Assembly: GCA_036794825.1 (NCBI GenBank)
Contig: DAIRGA010000013.1
Span: forward strand, 69,375 to 133,374
Length of the DNA: 64,000 nt
Source: RZYY01 sp036794825
GTDB lineage: Bacteria > Bacteroidota > Bacteroidia > Bacteroidales > 4484-276
Reading direction: 5' to 3'
Of this stretch, positions 43,157-52,542 are shown piece after piece. A program made the translations under genes and the position numbers. Under the pieces are notes generated by a model, which saw only the letters and a list, made by a program, of their open reading frames with translations, was not told the DNA's origin and did not search any database. Each line of letters opens with the position of its first letter. Position 1 is the first letter of the stretch.

Positions 43157-46100
43157 TTATTGCACCTGAAGTTTGGTCTGATAAATCTCTTTATCGGATT
43201 TCAGTTCAAGTAGGTAGAGACCACCTGACAGCTTACTTAAATCCAAAGCCTTAAAAAACTGACCGTTGGTAGTGCTGATATTCTCGCTGTGTCTGATTTT
43301 TCCGGTGATGTCGGTTACAATCAACTGGAAGTTACCACTGATCTGATTATCAACCGTTACGCTAAAAATACCTTTACCCGGATTTGGATAAACAGTAAGT
43401 TTTCCTTTTGCCTGCGAAGGATCAGAAACCGCAGTAACATCGGTTACAGTAATATCATCAATAGCCAGATCACTTTTTTCGCCACTACCTGTAACTCCTC
43501 TGATTCTCAATCCGATAACTTTTCCGTTCCACGGTGAAAGGTCAGCTGTGAGTTCAAACCACTCATCACCCTGGTTTCCAACCACTGGCGCCACAATGTC
43601 GCGGATAATCTGGTTTCCATCGAAAAGATCCACATGCAATCTTCCCATATCAGAGCCAAATGCATGATACCATAAACTCAGCATCGGGCTGATGCCATTG
43701 GTAAGATCAACACAAGGCAAAGAAAGTATGGCTTCCTTATTGAAACAGGCTGTGGAGGCTTCAAGATAAAGATATTGTCCGGTTGCGGTTCCGGTCGTAT
43801 GGTCGAATGAGGGGCCTGTGTTGAACGAATAAGTACTGCCTTTCCAGGTTCTCCAGTCAATCTGGTCGAGTACCTGGTTGGTCAGGTTGATCCAGCCATC
43901 AGCCAGGTTGCAGGTGTAAAGTTCACACAGCGGTGCAGGCAGACATTGCTGGAATGTCTCCATGTTTTGCATCACGCCTGGTACCATCATTGAGCCTTCA
44001 ATCACTTCAAAATTCGCAATGATCTCATTATTGCTCTGATTCTGATCTGGAGAATACACGATCCAGGTCTTGAGGGAGTAGGTTCCGATTCCGGAAATAT
44101 TGATACTTCCTGCAAACGTGTAAGTAAGCAGAGAATCTGGCATGATAGTTCCCTGGTAAACCTCATTAAATACCTCTCCACCATTAAGCTGATACCTGAA
44201 CTCCGGATTAACGATAGGCTCCAGGCCAAAGTTCTTCACTCTTAAAGTTATCCCCAGACTCGACAGTTCCATACACGACTGGAATAATCCCCAGGTGACG
44301 GAGGGCACGTCGAGCATTTTTGCGTCAACGGTATTACAGTTCGATGTACCGGGTAATTTCTGGATGGCATTAGCACGTTGACCTGTCGCTCCGTCAGGTG
44401 TGATGGCGCTTACGCTGAACCAATAGGTTTGCGATGAGGAGATGTTATCAACAATGAAGGAATTGATGGTGGTGGTTCCGATCGGCTCCATGAATTTGGT
44501 CCCGAGTTTATAAACCACATATCCTGATGCTCCGAAAACTTCATTCCAGCTTAGATGCAAAGCATTGGCGCATGACCAGTCAACGGTGAGGCCTGTTGGT
44601 ATCGGAGCAATCGTTAAAGGAGCATTTGACTGGGATACAGAGCCGTTGCGTGAAATCCTGACCCATGCCTGACCAGACATCGAAGAGGGAACAATCCAGT
44701 TATAATAGCGAATGTTTCCGGCAATATCATTTTTGATGAGGTTCCAGGTCTGACCGTTGTCCAATGAATATTCGAGCATAAATACGCCGTCATTTCCCGG
44801 TGCATCCCATCTGAGCATCTCTTCACCCCCAGGAGTCCAGAGTTCGCCGCCGTAAGGATAAGTCAGAACTACCTCGTTTGGAACGAAAGTGTAGATTATA
44901 TAATAGGTCTGAGGCCCTTGGGGAATTGTTGTTCCTGCGACGGTCAATGTGTATTGGCCCGGTTCCGGCGATGCTAATGTAACCTGTTCCTGGTTATTCC
45001 GGTTATCGAAGCCGCGGGTTGCGGGTTTGTTCAGACTGTCAGGATTGGGATAATGAGTTAAAACCCAGGGCAGCCAATCGGTTGCCGAGGGGTCGGTAAC
45101 TTTAATGTCAAGGTTATTCACCAAAGCCCAGTTGGTATTTACTGTAGCCTCAAAGTCAGTCCAATAAACCATTACACGCACTTCGGCAGTATTTTCCGGA
45201 ACAACGAATTGATGCTGCAGAATCTCGCCATTGTTGATAATAGCTGAATCATAAAGAGCCTGTTCCAACACTTCAACCGCCCGCAAGCCGTTGATTCTTC
45301 CGAAGCCAAAGCGGAAGTCAGGCCCGGCATTCCCAAGATCGTCAGCAGTGTTCATCACCAGTGCTTTAATCAAACCACCGGCTGGGTCATTGCCGCCATT
45401 CAAATCGCGGAAAGCATGATAAAGTTGGGTAACCACCCCTGCAACACCCGGGCACGACATGGAAGTACCGGTTTTGTAGTCATAGGAGTTGGGATTAATG
45501 GTTGAATAAACATTTGTCCCTTTGGCCGATATTTCCGGTTTGATTCTGCCGTCGTGAGCCGGACCGCGGCTGCTGGAACTGTTCAGCCCATCAGTATCGT
45601 TAAGGTTGGCAACAGCAATTACATTTTTAGCGGCCTTGTGTCCTCCGGTAATATTTCCCCAGCCTGCACCTGCTCCGTAGCCGCAATTGTCGGTTCCAGC
45701 ATTGCCGGCAGAAAAAACATGCAGAAGCCTGCGATATAATCTCGATTGTTGATCCATAGTGCGGGTCAACGAAGTGTAACCTGCGTTACAACCATCACTG
45801 TAAGAAGTGGAAGTCACCCGGATTTGGTTTGAAAAATAATGGTTGGGAATATTGCTGAAACCCGCATAATTTGAGGCACTGTAAACATAAAGATTAGCGC
45901 CAAATGCATTGCCACGTGCTTTCGGGTTCAGGTTTCCTCCTCCCATTATGATACCTGCACAATGGTCGCCGTGATCGCCACTATTGTTACCCATATACTG
46001 AGCTAAAACTCTTCCTTCGTAATCAATGTGTGGGCCGATTATTCCATCATCCTGGAGCATCACACTTACACCGCTTCCATCGTATTGACGCCCAGTTGAA

Positions 46101-46789
46101 AAATCATTCGCCACTGCGTTTGAGCGATGCAGGGTTCTGCCTGTGTAATTATCGTGAACGGGTGCAGGATAAACCGGCTCGACATAAACCACAAACGGCA
46201 GATCAGTCAAAACCTCAATATTTTGAACTGATGACAGCAGATGCACAAAATTTCCGACATCCTCTCGGTGTAACACCTGAAAACCCTCAGAGGTTAAAGC
46301 TTGAACAACTTTTTCAGGATCAATGCCGGGAAAATAGCTCACCAGCAATTCAACGTTTCCGTTTTCCCGGAATGCGTGTTCCGGAATTTCATTGACGTAG
46401 AGTTGCGGCGACAACTTCATTGCCTCTGTGATGGATAAAAGCGATCTGATATTCGCTCCTGTAAGGATGTCCGGGTTAATACCGGATTCAACAGATGCAA
46501 AATAGCCAAAATGAGGGATGTAATCGAGCAAGGTCAGGCCATTGCCTGCAAGTTCCTGACGCTCAGCCAATGATGGGATGCCGTAAAACTGAACGATAAT
46601 GAAGTAGTCGCCTTCAAACGACTGTTCGGTAGAGAAACCCTGCGAAACAAAAGAACTGGTATTGCTGGCAGGCACAAAAGACTGGTTTTTGAAATGCAGC
46701 TTGTAATCAGGCAGATTTTGAGCATTCGATTGAAAAATGGCAAATGCCATAATCAGGATAATCAGTGATGTAGTTTTAAATTTTGTCAT
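43157..46789 (-). CDS. T9SS-exported S8 subtilisin-family serine protease
   Basis: Large secreted protease of 1210 residues. Start at 46789 is chosen because it gives a signal peptide (MTKFKTTSLIILIMAFAIFQSNAQ); an ATG at 46849 adds 20 residues. The catalytic triad of the S8 family is visible: Asp in VSVMLQDDGIIG, His in SGDHGDHCAGIIMGGG and Ser in GTSMSCPGVAG. A P-domain-like beta region, a fibronectin type III-like module (GLTVDWSCANALHLSWNEV), a CARDB-like module (LRVKNFGLEPIVNPEF) and a jelly-roll module (NTGPSFDHTTGTATG) follow. It ends in a type A T9SS sorting domain (LTVYPNPGKGIFSVTV ... YQTKLQVQ). Likely role is extracellular protein degradation. Confidence 0.92.
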   Translation of the reverse strand: MTKFKTTSLIILIMAFAIFQSNAQNLPDYKLHFKNQSFVPASNTSSFVSQGFSTEQSFEGDYFIIVQFYGIPSLAERQELAGNGLTLLDYIPHFGYFASVESGINPDILTGANIRSLLSITEAMKLSPQLYVNEIPEHAFRENGNVELLVSYFPGIDPEKVVQALTSEGFQVLHREDVGNFVHLLSSVQNIEVLTDLPFVVYVEPVYPAPVHDNYTGRTLHRSNAVANDFSTGRQYDGSGVSVMLQDDGIIGPHIDYEGRVLAQYMGNNSGDHGDHCAGIIMGGGNLNPKARGNAFGANLYVYSASNYAGFSNIPNHYFSNQIRVTSTSYSDGCNAGYTSLTRTMDQQSRLYRRLLHVFSAGNAGTDNCGYGAGAGWGNITGGHKAAKNVIAVANLNDTDGLNSSSSRGPAHDGRIKPEISAKGTNVYSTINPNSYDYKTGTSMSCPGVAGVVTQLYHAFRDLNGGNDPAGGLIKALVMNTADDLGNAGPDFRFGFGRINGLRAVEVLEQALYDSAIINNGEILQHQFVVPENTAEVRVMVYWTDFEATVNTNWALVNNLDIKVTDPSATDWLPWVLTHYPNPDSLNKPATRGFDNRNNQEQVTLASPEPGQYTLTVAGTTIPQGPQTYYIIYTFVPNEVVLTYPYGGELWTPGGEEMLRWDAPGNDGVFMLEYSLDNGQTWNLIKNDIAGNIRYYNWIVPSSMSGQAWVRISRNGSVSQSNAPLTIAPIPTGLTVDWSCANALHLSWNEVFGASGYVVYKLGTKFMEPIGTTTINSFIVDNISSSQTYWFSVSAITPDGATGQRANAIQKLPGTSNCNTVDAKMLDVPSVTWGLFQSCMELSSLGITLRVKNFGLEPIVNPEFRYQLNGGEVFNEVYQGTIMPDSLLTYTFAGSINISGIGTYSLKTWIVYSPDQNQSNNEIIANFEVIEGSMMVPGVMQNMETFQQCLPAPLCELYTCNLADGWINLTNQVLDQIDWRTWKGSTYSFNTGPSFDHTTGTATGQYLYLEASTACFNKEAILSLPCVDLTNGISPMLSLWYHAFGSDMGRLHVDLFDGNQIIRDIVAPVVGNQGDEWFELTADLSPWNGKVIGLRIRGVTGSGEKSDLAIDDITVTDVTAVSDPSQAKGKLTVYPNPGKGIFSVTVDNQISGNFQLIVTDITGKIRHSENISTTNGQFFKALDLSKLSGGLYLLELKSDKEIYQTKLQVQ

Positions 46790-47101
46790 GGTAGCTGTTT
46801 TTGATGTTTTGAGCGCCAAAAATATAATTAATCTAAATAAGGAAGACAACTGGCGCTGTTGCTTGCGTCTATTTTCAAATTTTTAGGAAATTTCATACCT
46901 GACTGGGGTAAATTTAGCAACCACAACCCGGAGCATGAAATTCTCTTTTTTATCGAATCATTAGCATCAGATTTTGATTCTCTGTTTGCAGGGGTACTCG
47001 CAATTTAAACAATCAAAAGTTTAAAATTCTGATATTCATATTTTTGACAAATCTCATTTGTTAAAATAGTGTTAATCTTCATTTTCTTACATGTAATTAT
47101 T

Positions 47102-47109
47102 TACATTTG
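47102..47109 (+). promoter_or_regulatory. Bacteroidota-type -7 element for the candidate selenoprotein gene
   Basis: TACATTTG fits TAnnTTTG and lies 32 nt before the ATG at 47142. Confidence 0.5.
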
Positions 47110-47141
47110 TCCGCTCAAAAATTTTTACTAATCACTAAACT

Positions 47142-48953
47142 ATGAAAAAGCTAATTTACCTTTTAACCCTGCTTATGGTGTTAAATTGGCCGGCTCTTTC
47201 TCAAACTACGGTAATTGACGAGTCTTTTGAGACAGACATTACAGGATGGGATTTTGAGGGGAACTGGTTTCATGAGCCGGGTTACATCTTTATGTATTAC
47301 CACCCTGTGACCTATGATTTTGATTTCTGGACAATCTCCCCGGAGTTTCAGGTTCCCTTGACAGGCGGAGACCTGATTATCAATCACTTTATTGATGTTT
47401 ACCTGATGAATGTTACCAACGAGAAATGCGAAATTTCTGTGTTGCACGGTGACCAGGAAGACGTAGTGTGGGAATACTCCTTAAGCAACGGTCCTTGGGG
47501 TAGTATTTTCGGAACCGATATGCTCATCCCGCTCGATGAATTTGTTGGGGAAAATGTAAGGATCAAAATGCGGTCGTACGGCGCTAAATCGAGCGCTTTG
47601 TGGGGTTGGTTTATATTTAATGTAAATCTCACCACCTTCTTTAATTACGACCTTGCTGCCGTGCAACTGAATGGACCGATTAGCCTCAACCCAAATGAAA
47701 CAGGAACCTGGTCGCTAAGCGTAAAAAACCTAGGATTGAACCCGGTATCTGACATCAACATTAAATTGTTCAGCTATAAAGAGTCTTTCGAACTGGCCAC
47801 AGCAAGTTTCAACGGAACGATCAATGCAGGTTCAACCGGTGCGATTCCCATCACCTGGTCAACGGATATCGTTCATAATACCATGATGTATGCTGTGATT
47901 GAGCACAGTGACGATCAGTTTTCAGGTAATGACAGTTCACAGGGTAAATTTTTGCGAATCAACCCTCAGCAAAATGTTAATATCCTTGTCTGGGACAATG
48001 ACAATGGTATCGAAACCATTATGAATCCCGAAACCGGTCTGCCACAGCAAGCCAGTACAGCCATTCAGAAAGCACTTCAGGATGCCGGAATTCAGTATTC
48101 TTTCTTCAGTAATTTGCCAGCCGACCTCAGCCCTTATGATGCAGTAATAGCTACGATGGGTAGCTATTGTATAAGCTGAGGTATGACCCCTCCTGGATCT
48201 GTAAACGCAGCAGACCAGGCCAAGCTCCTCGATTACCTTAACAATCACAACGGTAATCTGTATATCGAAAGCACCAAACTCGGTTTTGACCACACAGGCA
48301 CAAGTCTTCTGGCTCATTTAGGAATAAAATTCCAGGATCATGGCGAAGCATACGAAGTTAATCACATTACTTCCGATAACGACAACCTGATGAATAATGT
48401 CAATTTCGTTTACGCCGGTGGTAATTCACCTCACTACCTTGTTGACAGGCTTGTCTCCAGCGGAGCCGATATACTCTACACCTCCGAAGACGGCTATCAC
48501 AGGATGTTTGCTTACAACCCGGGTAATAATTATAAAGTTGTTTCATCGTCGGTGTTGCTGGGAGGATTAAAAAACGCTGACAGCCTCAGCAGCAAACCTT
48601 ATCTGATGGCCGAAATCGTGAACTATTTGCTCGGTATCGGAACGACCACCAGCATTAGCGATCTTTTCGGAAAAAAAGCCGGGCAGGCTGTTGCTGCTTT
48701 TCCCAATCCCTTCAGCCAGGAAACTACTTTAAGCTTCAACCTCGAAAATGAGAGCCTTGTTACAGTCAGTATTATGGATGTAAGTGGCAGTTTGATAAAA
48801 ACTTATTCACAGGTAACACTTTACGCAGGTGAACATTCGCTTCGGTGGGACGGAAAAAATGACGCCGGAAGCCCGGTAAGAAGTGGCATCTACTTTTATC
48901 AGGTTAATATTGACGGTGTGATACGGTCAGGCAAACTGATTCTCAACCGGTAA
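47142..48953 (+). CDS. Candidate secreted selenoprotein with T9SS sorting domain (in-frame TGA at 48177-48179)
   Basis: One reading frame of 604 codons including the stop, interrupted only by a TGA as codon 346; both sides stay in phase. Read as Sec, this gives C343-I-S-U346-G. Signal peptide MKKLIYLLTLLMVLN...ALSQ; residues ~25-165 form a jelly-roll (FESFETD/choice-of-anchor-like) module; ~170-260 a CARDB-like module; ~275-480 an alpha/beta domain (VNILVWDNDNG, SPYDAVIATMG before the TGA, KLLDYLNNHNGNLYIES after it). The end (~510-603, VAAFPNPFSQETTLSF ... GIYFYQVNIDGVIRSGKL) is a T9SS sorting domain. A SECIS-like stem starts 12 nt after the TGA, and selA-selB lie just downstream. Alternatives are a nonsense mutation or two separate proteins (47142-48179 and 48183-48953). 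The second half has no signal peptide, so separate function is unlikely. Confidence 0.75.
48192..48219 (+). promoter_or_regulatory. Candidate bacterial SECIS stem-loop
   Basis: Begins 12 nt after the TGA at 48177-48179. The 5' arm CCTGG-A-TCTG (48192-48201, with A48197 bulged) pairs with the 3' arm CAGA-CCAGG (48211-48219), giving 9 bp around a 9-nt loop TAAACGCAG. In E. coli fdhF the SelB-binding mini-hairpin begins 11 nt after UGA. A G in the first loop positions is expected by published bacterial SECIS models; this is met only if the closing G201-C211 pair is counted as open. Confidence 0.55.
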
Positions 48954-48972
48954 TTAACTTTAGCGATACTTT

Positions 48973-49009
48973 AAAAGGATGCCTGCGCAATGCAATGGCA
49001 TCCTTTTTT
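48973..49009 (+). terminator. Rho-independent terminator after the candidate selenoprotein gene
   Basis: Stem AAAAGGATGCC (48973-48983) / GGCATCCTTTT (48997-49007) with a 13-nt loop and a T-run, 20 nt after the stop at 48953. It separates this gene from selA. Confidence 0.9.
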
Positions 49010-49187
49010 GTTTTACGGTTTCCAGAGAAGAAATGGAAACATCTCCAGAACCTTTGTGACCAATTCTCTGTTGCGTTAGACAATAATCTTCAGAACATTT
49101 AAGGGTAGTGAAAGCATAACCTTCACAATCCAAATGGTAATATTACTTTTGTTTTCAACAATTCGCCATCACACAAGCCAAAAACCG

Positions 49188-50597
49188 ATGAAAGAAAATC
49201 TAAAAAAAATCCCAGGTGTTGATTTGCTTCTGAACAATCCTCAGATCAAGGAATTGCTATCCAAATATCCACGAAACCTGGTTCGTCACGTCATCCGGAT
49301 TTCATTGGAAAATTTAAGAGCAGAAATTCTCAGTGGAGGGGTCATCTCAAGTGAAGAAGAGATTGTCAGCAGTATAAAAGCCCGAACGGAAGCATTTGCC
49401 ATGAAAAGTCTGCGCCCGGTAATTAATGCAACCGGAGTTATTGTTCACACTAACCTTGGCCGCGCTCCGTTTGGCGAATTGCTCCTCAGCGACGTTCATC
49501 GTGTTTTGAAAGGATACAATAATCTGGAGTTCGATCTGGAAAAGGGAGAACGGGGATCACGCTATGTGCATGTTACGGAATTGATGAAATTTCTTACCGG
49601 CGCCGAGGATATCCTGGTCGTCAACAACAATGCGGCGGCTGTAATGCTTGTCCTCAGGGCTTTTGCTAAAAATAAGGAGGTTCTGATCTCGCGCGGCGAA
49701 CTGATCGAAATCGGGGGTGCATTCCGGATGCCGGATATAATGGCTGCATCTGACTGCCGGATGGTGGAAACGGGCACGACCAATAAAACCAAAATAGCTG
49801 ATTTTGTGCATGCTGTAAACGAAAATACAGCCATCATCATGAAGGTCCACAAATCGAATTATGTGATTAAAGGGTTCACCACCGAGCCTTCTCTGTCTGA
49901 ATTGGTTGAGTTGGGAAAAAAGACGGGCGTTATGGTGGTTTATGATATGGGCTCTGGTTTACTGAGAAAGGCAAATGTAAAATTCCTTGAGGATGAGCCG
50001 GATGTAAGAACCACCCTTGCCACCGGCGTTGACCTGGTCACTTTTTCGGGCGACAAACTGCTGGGCGGCCCACAGGCAGGAATAATTGCAGGCAAAAAAC
50101 ATCTCATCGAAAAACTGCGCAAAGAGCCTATGACACGCGCTGTCAGGGTTGGAAAAACCGTCCTTGCCCTGCTCGAATCCATCTGCATAACCTACCTGGA
50201 CGAAAAATCGCTGCTCGAAAAAAGCCCGGTTTTTCGAATGATGAATGCAAACCCGGAGATGTTGAGGGAAAAAGCAAAATTGCTTTCCGGTGAACTAAAT
50301 AAATACGGAATTCAATCTGAAGTAGTGAAGAGTTCGGGCCAGGCCGGCGGTGGCGCCATGCCCGATAAGTCCATCGAAAGTTTTGCCTTAGCTATTAAGA
50401 TTCAGGATGATTCAAGATCGGAAAAAACAAAAAAATCTGAGAGAATTTATCAAGAACTGTTACTGCAAGATCCTCCTGTTCTTGGCGTTTTGCGAAAAGG
50501 CGAACTGATCTTCGACGTGCTGACAATTGCCGAAGAAGAAATTGCTCAGACCTGTGAAATCATTTCCAAAGTTTACCGGGAGGTGGTCAATGGCTAA
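49188..50597 (+). CDS. selA: L-seryl-tRNA(Sec) selenium transferase
   Basis: PLP-dependent enzyme that converts Ser-tRNA(Sec) to Sec-tRNA(Sec) using selenophosphate. The start at 49188 (MKENLKKIPGVDLLL) fits the family; the frame is open from 49134 but that adds 18 unlikely residues. The product is 469 residues long. Hallmarks are RPVINATGVIVHTNLGRAP, YNNLEFDLEKGERGSRY, VNNNAAAVML, ISRGELIEIGGAFRMPD and the PLP Lys290 in LVTFSGDKLLGGPQAG. The final 8 nt overlap selB, so the two are translationally coupled. Its presence shows that the organism makes selenocysteine or did so recently. Confidence 0.96.
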   Translation: MKENLKKIPGVDLLLNNPQIKELLSKYPRNLVRHVIRISLENLRAEILSGGVISSEEEIVSSIKARTEAFAMKSLRPVINATGVIVHTNLGRAPFGELLLSDVHRVLKGYNNLEFDLEKGERGSRYVHVTELMKFLTGAEDILVVNNNAAAVMLVLRAFAKNKEVLISRGELIEIGGAFRMPDIMAASDCRMVETGTTNKTKIADFVHAVNENTAIIMKVHKSNYVIKGFTTEPSLSELVELGKKTGVMVVYDMGSGLLRKANVKFLEDEPDVRTTLATGVDLVTFSGDKLLGGPQAGIIAGKKHLIEKLRKEPMTRAVRVGKTVLALLESICITYLDEKSLLEKSPVFRMMNANPEMLREKAKLLSGELNKYGIQSEVVKSSGQAGGGAMPDKSIESFALAIKIQDDSRSEKTKKSERIYQELLLQDPPVLGVLRKGELIFDVLTIAEEEIAQTCEIISKVYREVVNG

Positions 50598-52542
50598 GCA
50601 CCTGATCATGGGGACTGCCGGGCATGTGGATCACGGAAAAACTTCGCTGATCCGCGCTCTGACCGGAATTGACTGCGACACACACAAGGAGGAGAAAGAG
50701 CGCGGCATCACCATCAACCTGGGATTTGCCCACCTGGAACTAACCGATGATCTCTCGCTCGGCATCGTGGATGTTCCCGGGCATAAGGATTTTATCAAAA
50801 CTATGGTAGCCGGGGTGCATGGAATTGATTTCGTGCTTCTGGTTATTGCTGCCGACAGTGGCATCATGCCACAAACCCGCGAGCACTTCAACATCATCAA
50901 AATGCTCGGTGTAAAACACGGGCTGATTGCGCTGAACAAAGCCGACCTGGCTGATGATGACATGATAGAGCTGGCTAAGCTGGAAATCATGGAATTTGTG
51001 GAGGGCTGCGCACTGGAAAATGCCCCGATCGTTCCGGTTTCCTCCATCACCGGGCTTGGCATTGCAGAACTCAGGCAAGAAATCACGAAAGTTGCCGCAA
51101 GTATCAGCGAAAAGAGCCACTCCACCCTTTTCCGGATGTACATTGACCGGATTTTCAACCTACGTGGGGTAGGGATCGTGGTTACGGGGTCAGTGTTGGG
51201 AGGGGAGGTCATGGCCGGCCAGGAAATCTACCTTATGCCGGGTAAATATGGAAAACTAAAGGTAAAAAGCCTCGAAAGACATGGCAAACCTGTGGAAAAA
51301 GTCTCCGCCGGCGACCGCGCAGCCATCAACCTTTCAGGACTCAAATACGAAGATTTTGAGCGTGGAATGCTATTAGCCGGTGAGCCACTTCCTGAAATCA
51401 CCCTCCTTGATGCCCAGGTAGAGTTATTTCCTGGTAATCAAAGGATTGGCCTATGGAGCCAGATGATTTTCCAGACGGGAACCTTCTCCTCAAAAGCAAA
51501 AATCCATCTGCTCACCAAAAATGAAATAACAGGGAATGAAACTGCTGTAGCCCAGATTCAACTTGAAAAACCGGCCATACTCCTCAATCACGACCGCTTT
51601 ATTCTTCGCAATACCTCCAACGATCTTACCATTGGCGGAGGCATTATCCTCGACAATCGCCCGCTGCATCACCGAAGGCGAACCGAAAAACTCCGGCAAA
51701 ACCTTGAAGCACTGGCGCTTGCCATTACCAGTCAGCAAAATCTAAACGCCATCATCCGGCTGGAAATCGAAAAAGCCAACAAACCCATTCTGATCGAAAA
51801 CCTTGCAGCATTACTCACCAAATCAATCCCCGAAATCGAAGCTGCTGTTTCGCAGTCCGATCTTCAATCTTCTTTAATCGAATTTGAGGGAAATAAGTAT
51901 TTCGTATCAGAATCTTTTTCGGGGAAAATTTCCACCAAAATCATAGAGGCGCTCAGGGCATGGCATGCACAGAACCCTCTGAAAGAGCGTGGTCTGGAGG
52001 TAAGAGAAATTGCCGGTAAACTAAAAATGACGGGTAATTTCGACCTGTTTCTGCTTGGGAAAATCCTCGGAAAAATGCACTCGGATAAATTATTGAGGAA
52101 AGTGGAGACCACTTACGTTTTGAAAGAGCACCAGGTGAAATTCGACCGGAAAATGCAGGACCAGATTACCTGGCTGGAAGATACCATTCATCGTTCCGGA
52201 ATGCAGCGCTCCAGCATCAATGAGCTGGAATCCATAGCATTAACACAAAGTATCAAAAAAGGACAACTGGTAATGTACCTGCAATACCTCGCCGCCAACG
52301 GTAAAATCTATTTCAACGGCGAAGACATCCTGCACAGCACCCTGGTGGATAAAATCAGGCGCACGCTGCTTTTGAAACTCAACGAAAGCCCGCGAGGCAT
52401 CAATGAGAAAGAGTTCAGATTGCTGGTTGATGGCACCAAAAAGGCCATCCAGGCGCTCATTACGCTTTTTGTGCAAGAGGGAATTATCGAAAAACAAACC
52501 TTTTACTTGCTGATAACTGAAAAAGGTAAGGGATTGATTTAG
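50590..52542 (+). CDS. selB: Selenocysteine-specific elongation factor SelB
   Basis: GTPase that brings Sec-tRNA(Sec) to UGA codons followed by a SECIS element. The 650-residue length and layout are complete. The EF-Tu-like GTPase has G1 GTAGHVDHGKTSL, G2 region GITINLGFAHL, G3 DVPGHKDF, G4 NKAD; beta-barrel domains include GVGIVVTGSVLGGE; the C-terminal ~250 residues contain winged-helix repeats that bind SECIS RNA (for example HAQNPLKERGLEVREIAGKL and RGINEKEFRLLVDGT). The start at 50590 is chosen over 50527, which lies inside selA. The end overlaps the convergent CPBP gene by 4 nt. selC and selD are not in the window. Confidence 0.96.
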   Translation: MAKHLIMGTAGHVDHGKTSLIRALTGIDCDTHKEEKERGITINLGFAHLELTDDLSLGIVDVPGHKDFIKTMVAGVHGIDFVLLVIAADSGIMPQTREHFNIIKMLGVKHGLIALNKADLADDDMIELAKLEIMEFVEGCALENAPIVPVSSITGLGIAELRQEITKVAASISEKSHSTLFRMYIDRIFNLRGVGIVVTGSVLGGEVMAGQEIYLMPGKYGKLKVKSLERHGKPVEKVSAGDRAAINLSGLKYEDFERGMLLAGEPLPEITLLDAQVELFPGNQRIGLWSQMIFQTGTFSSKAKIHLLTKNEITGNETAVAQIQLEKPAILLNHDRFILRNTSNDLTIGGGIILDNRPLHHRRRTEKLRQNLEALALAITSQQNLNAIIRLEIEKANKPILIENLAALLTKSIPEIEAAVSQSDLQSSLIEFEGNKYFVSESFSGKISTKIIEALRAWHAQNPLKERGLEVREIAGKLKMTGNFDLFLLGKILGKMHSDKLLRKVETTYVLKEHQVKFDRKMQDQITWLEDTIHRSGMQRSSINELESIALTQSIKKGQLVMYLQYLAANGKIYFNGEDILHSTLVDKIRRTLLLKLNESPRGINEKEFRLLVDGTKKAIQALITLFVQEGIIEKQTFYLLITEKGKGLI

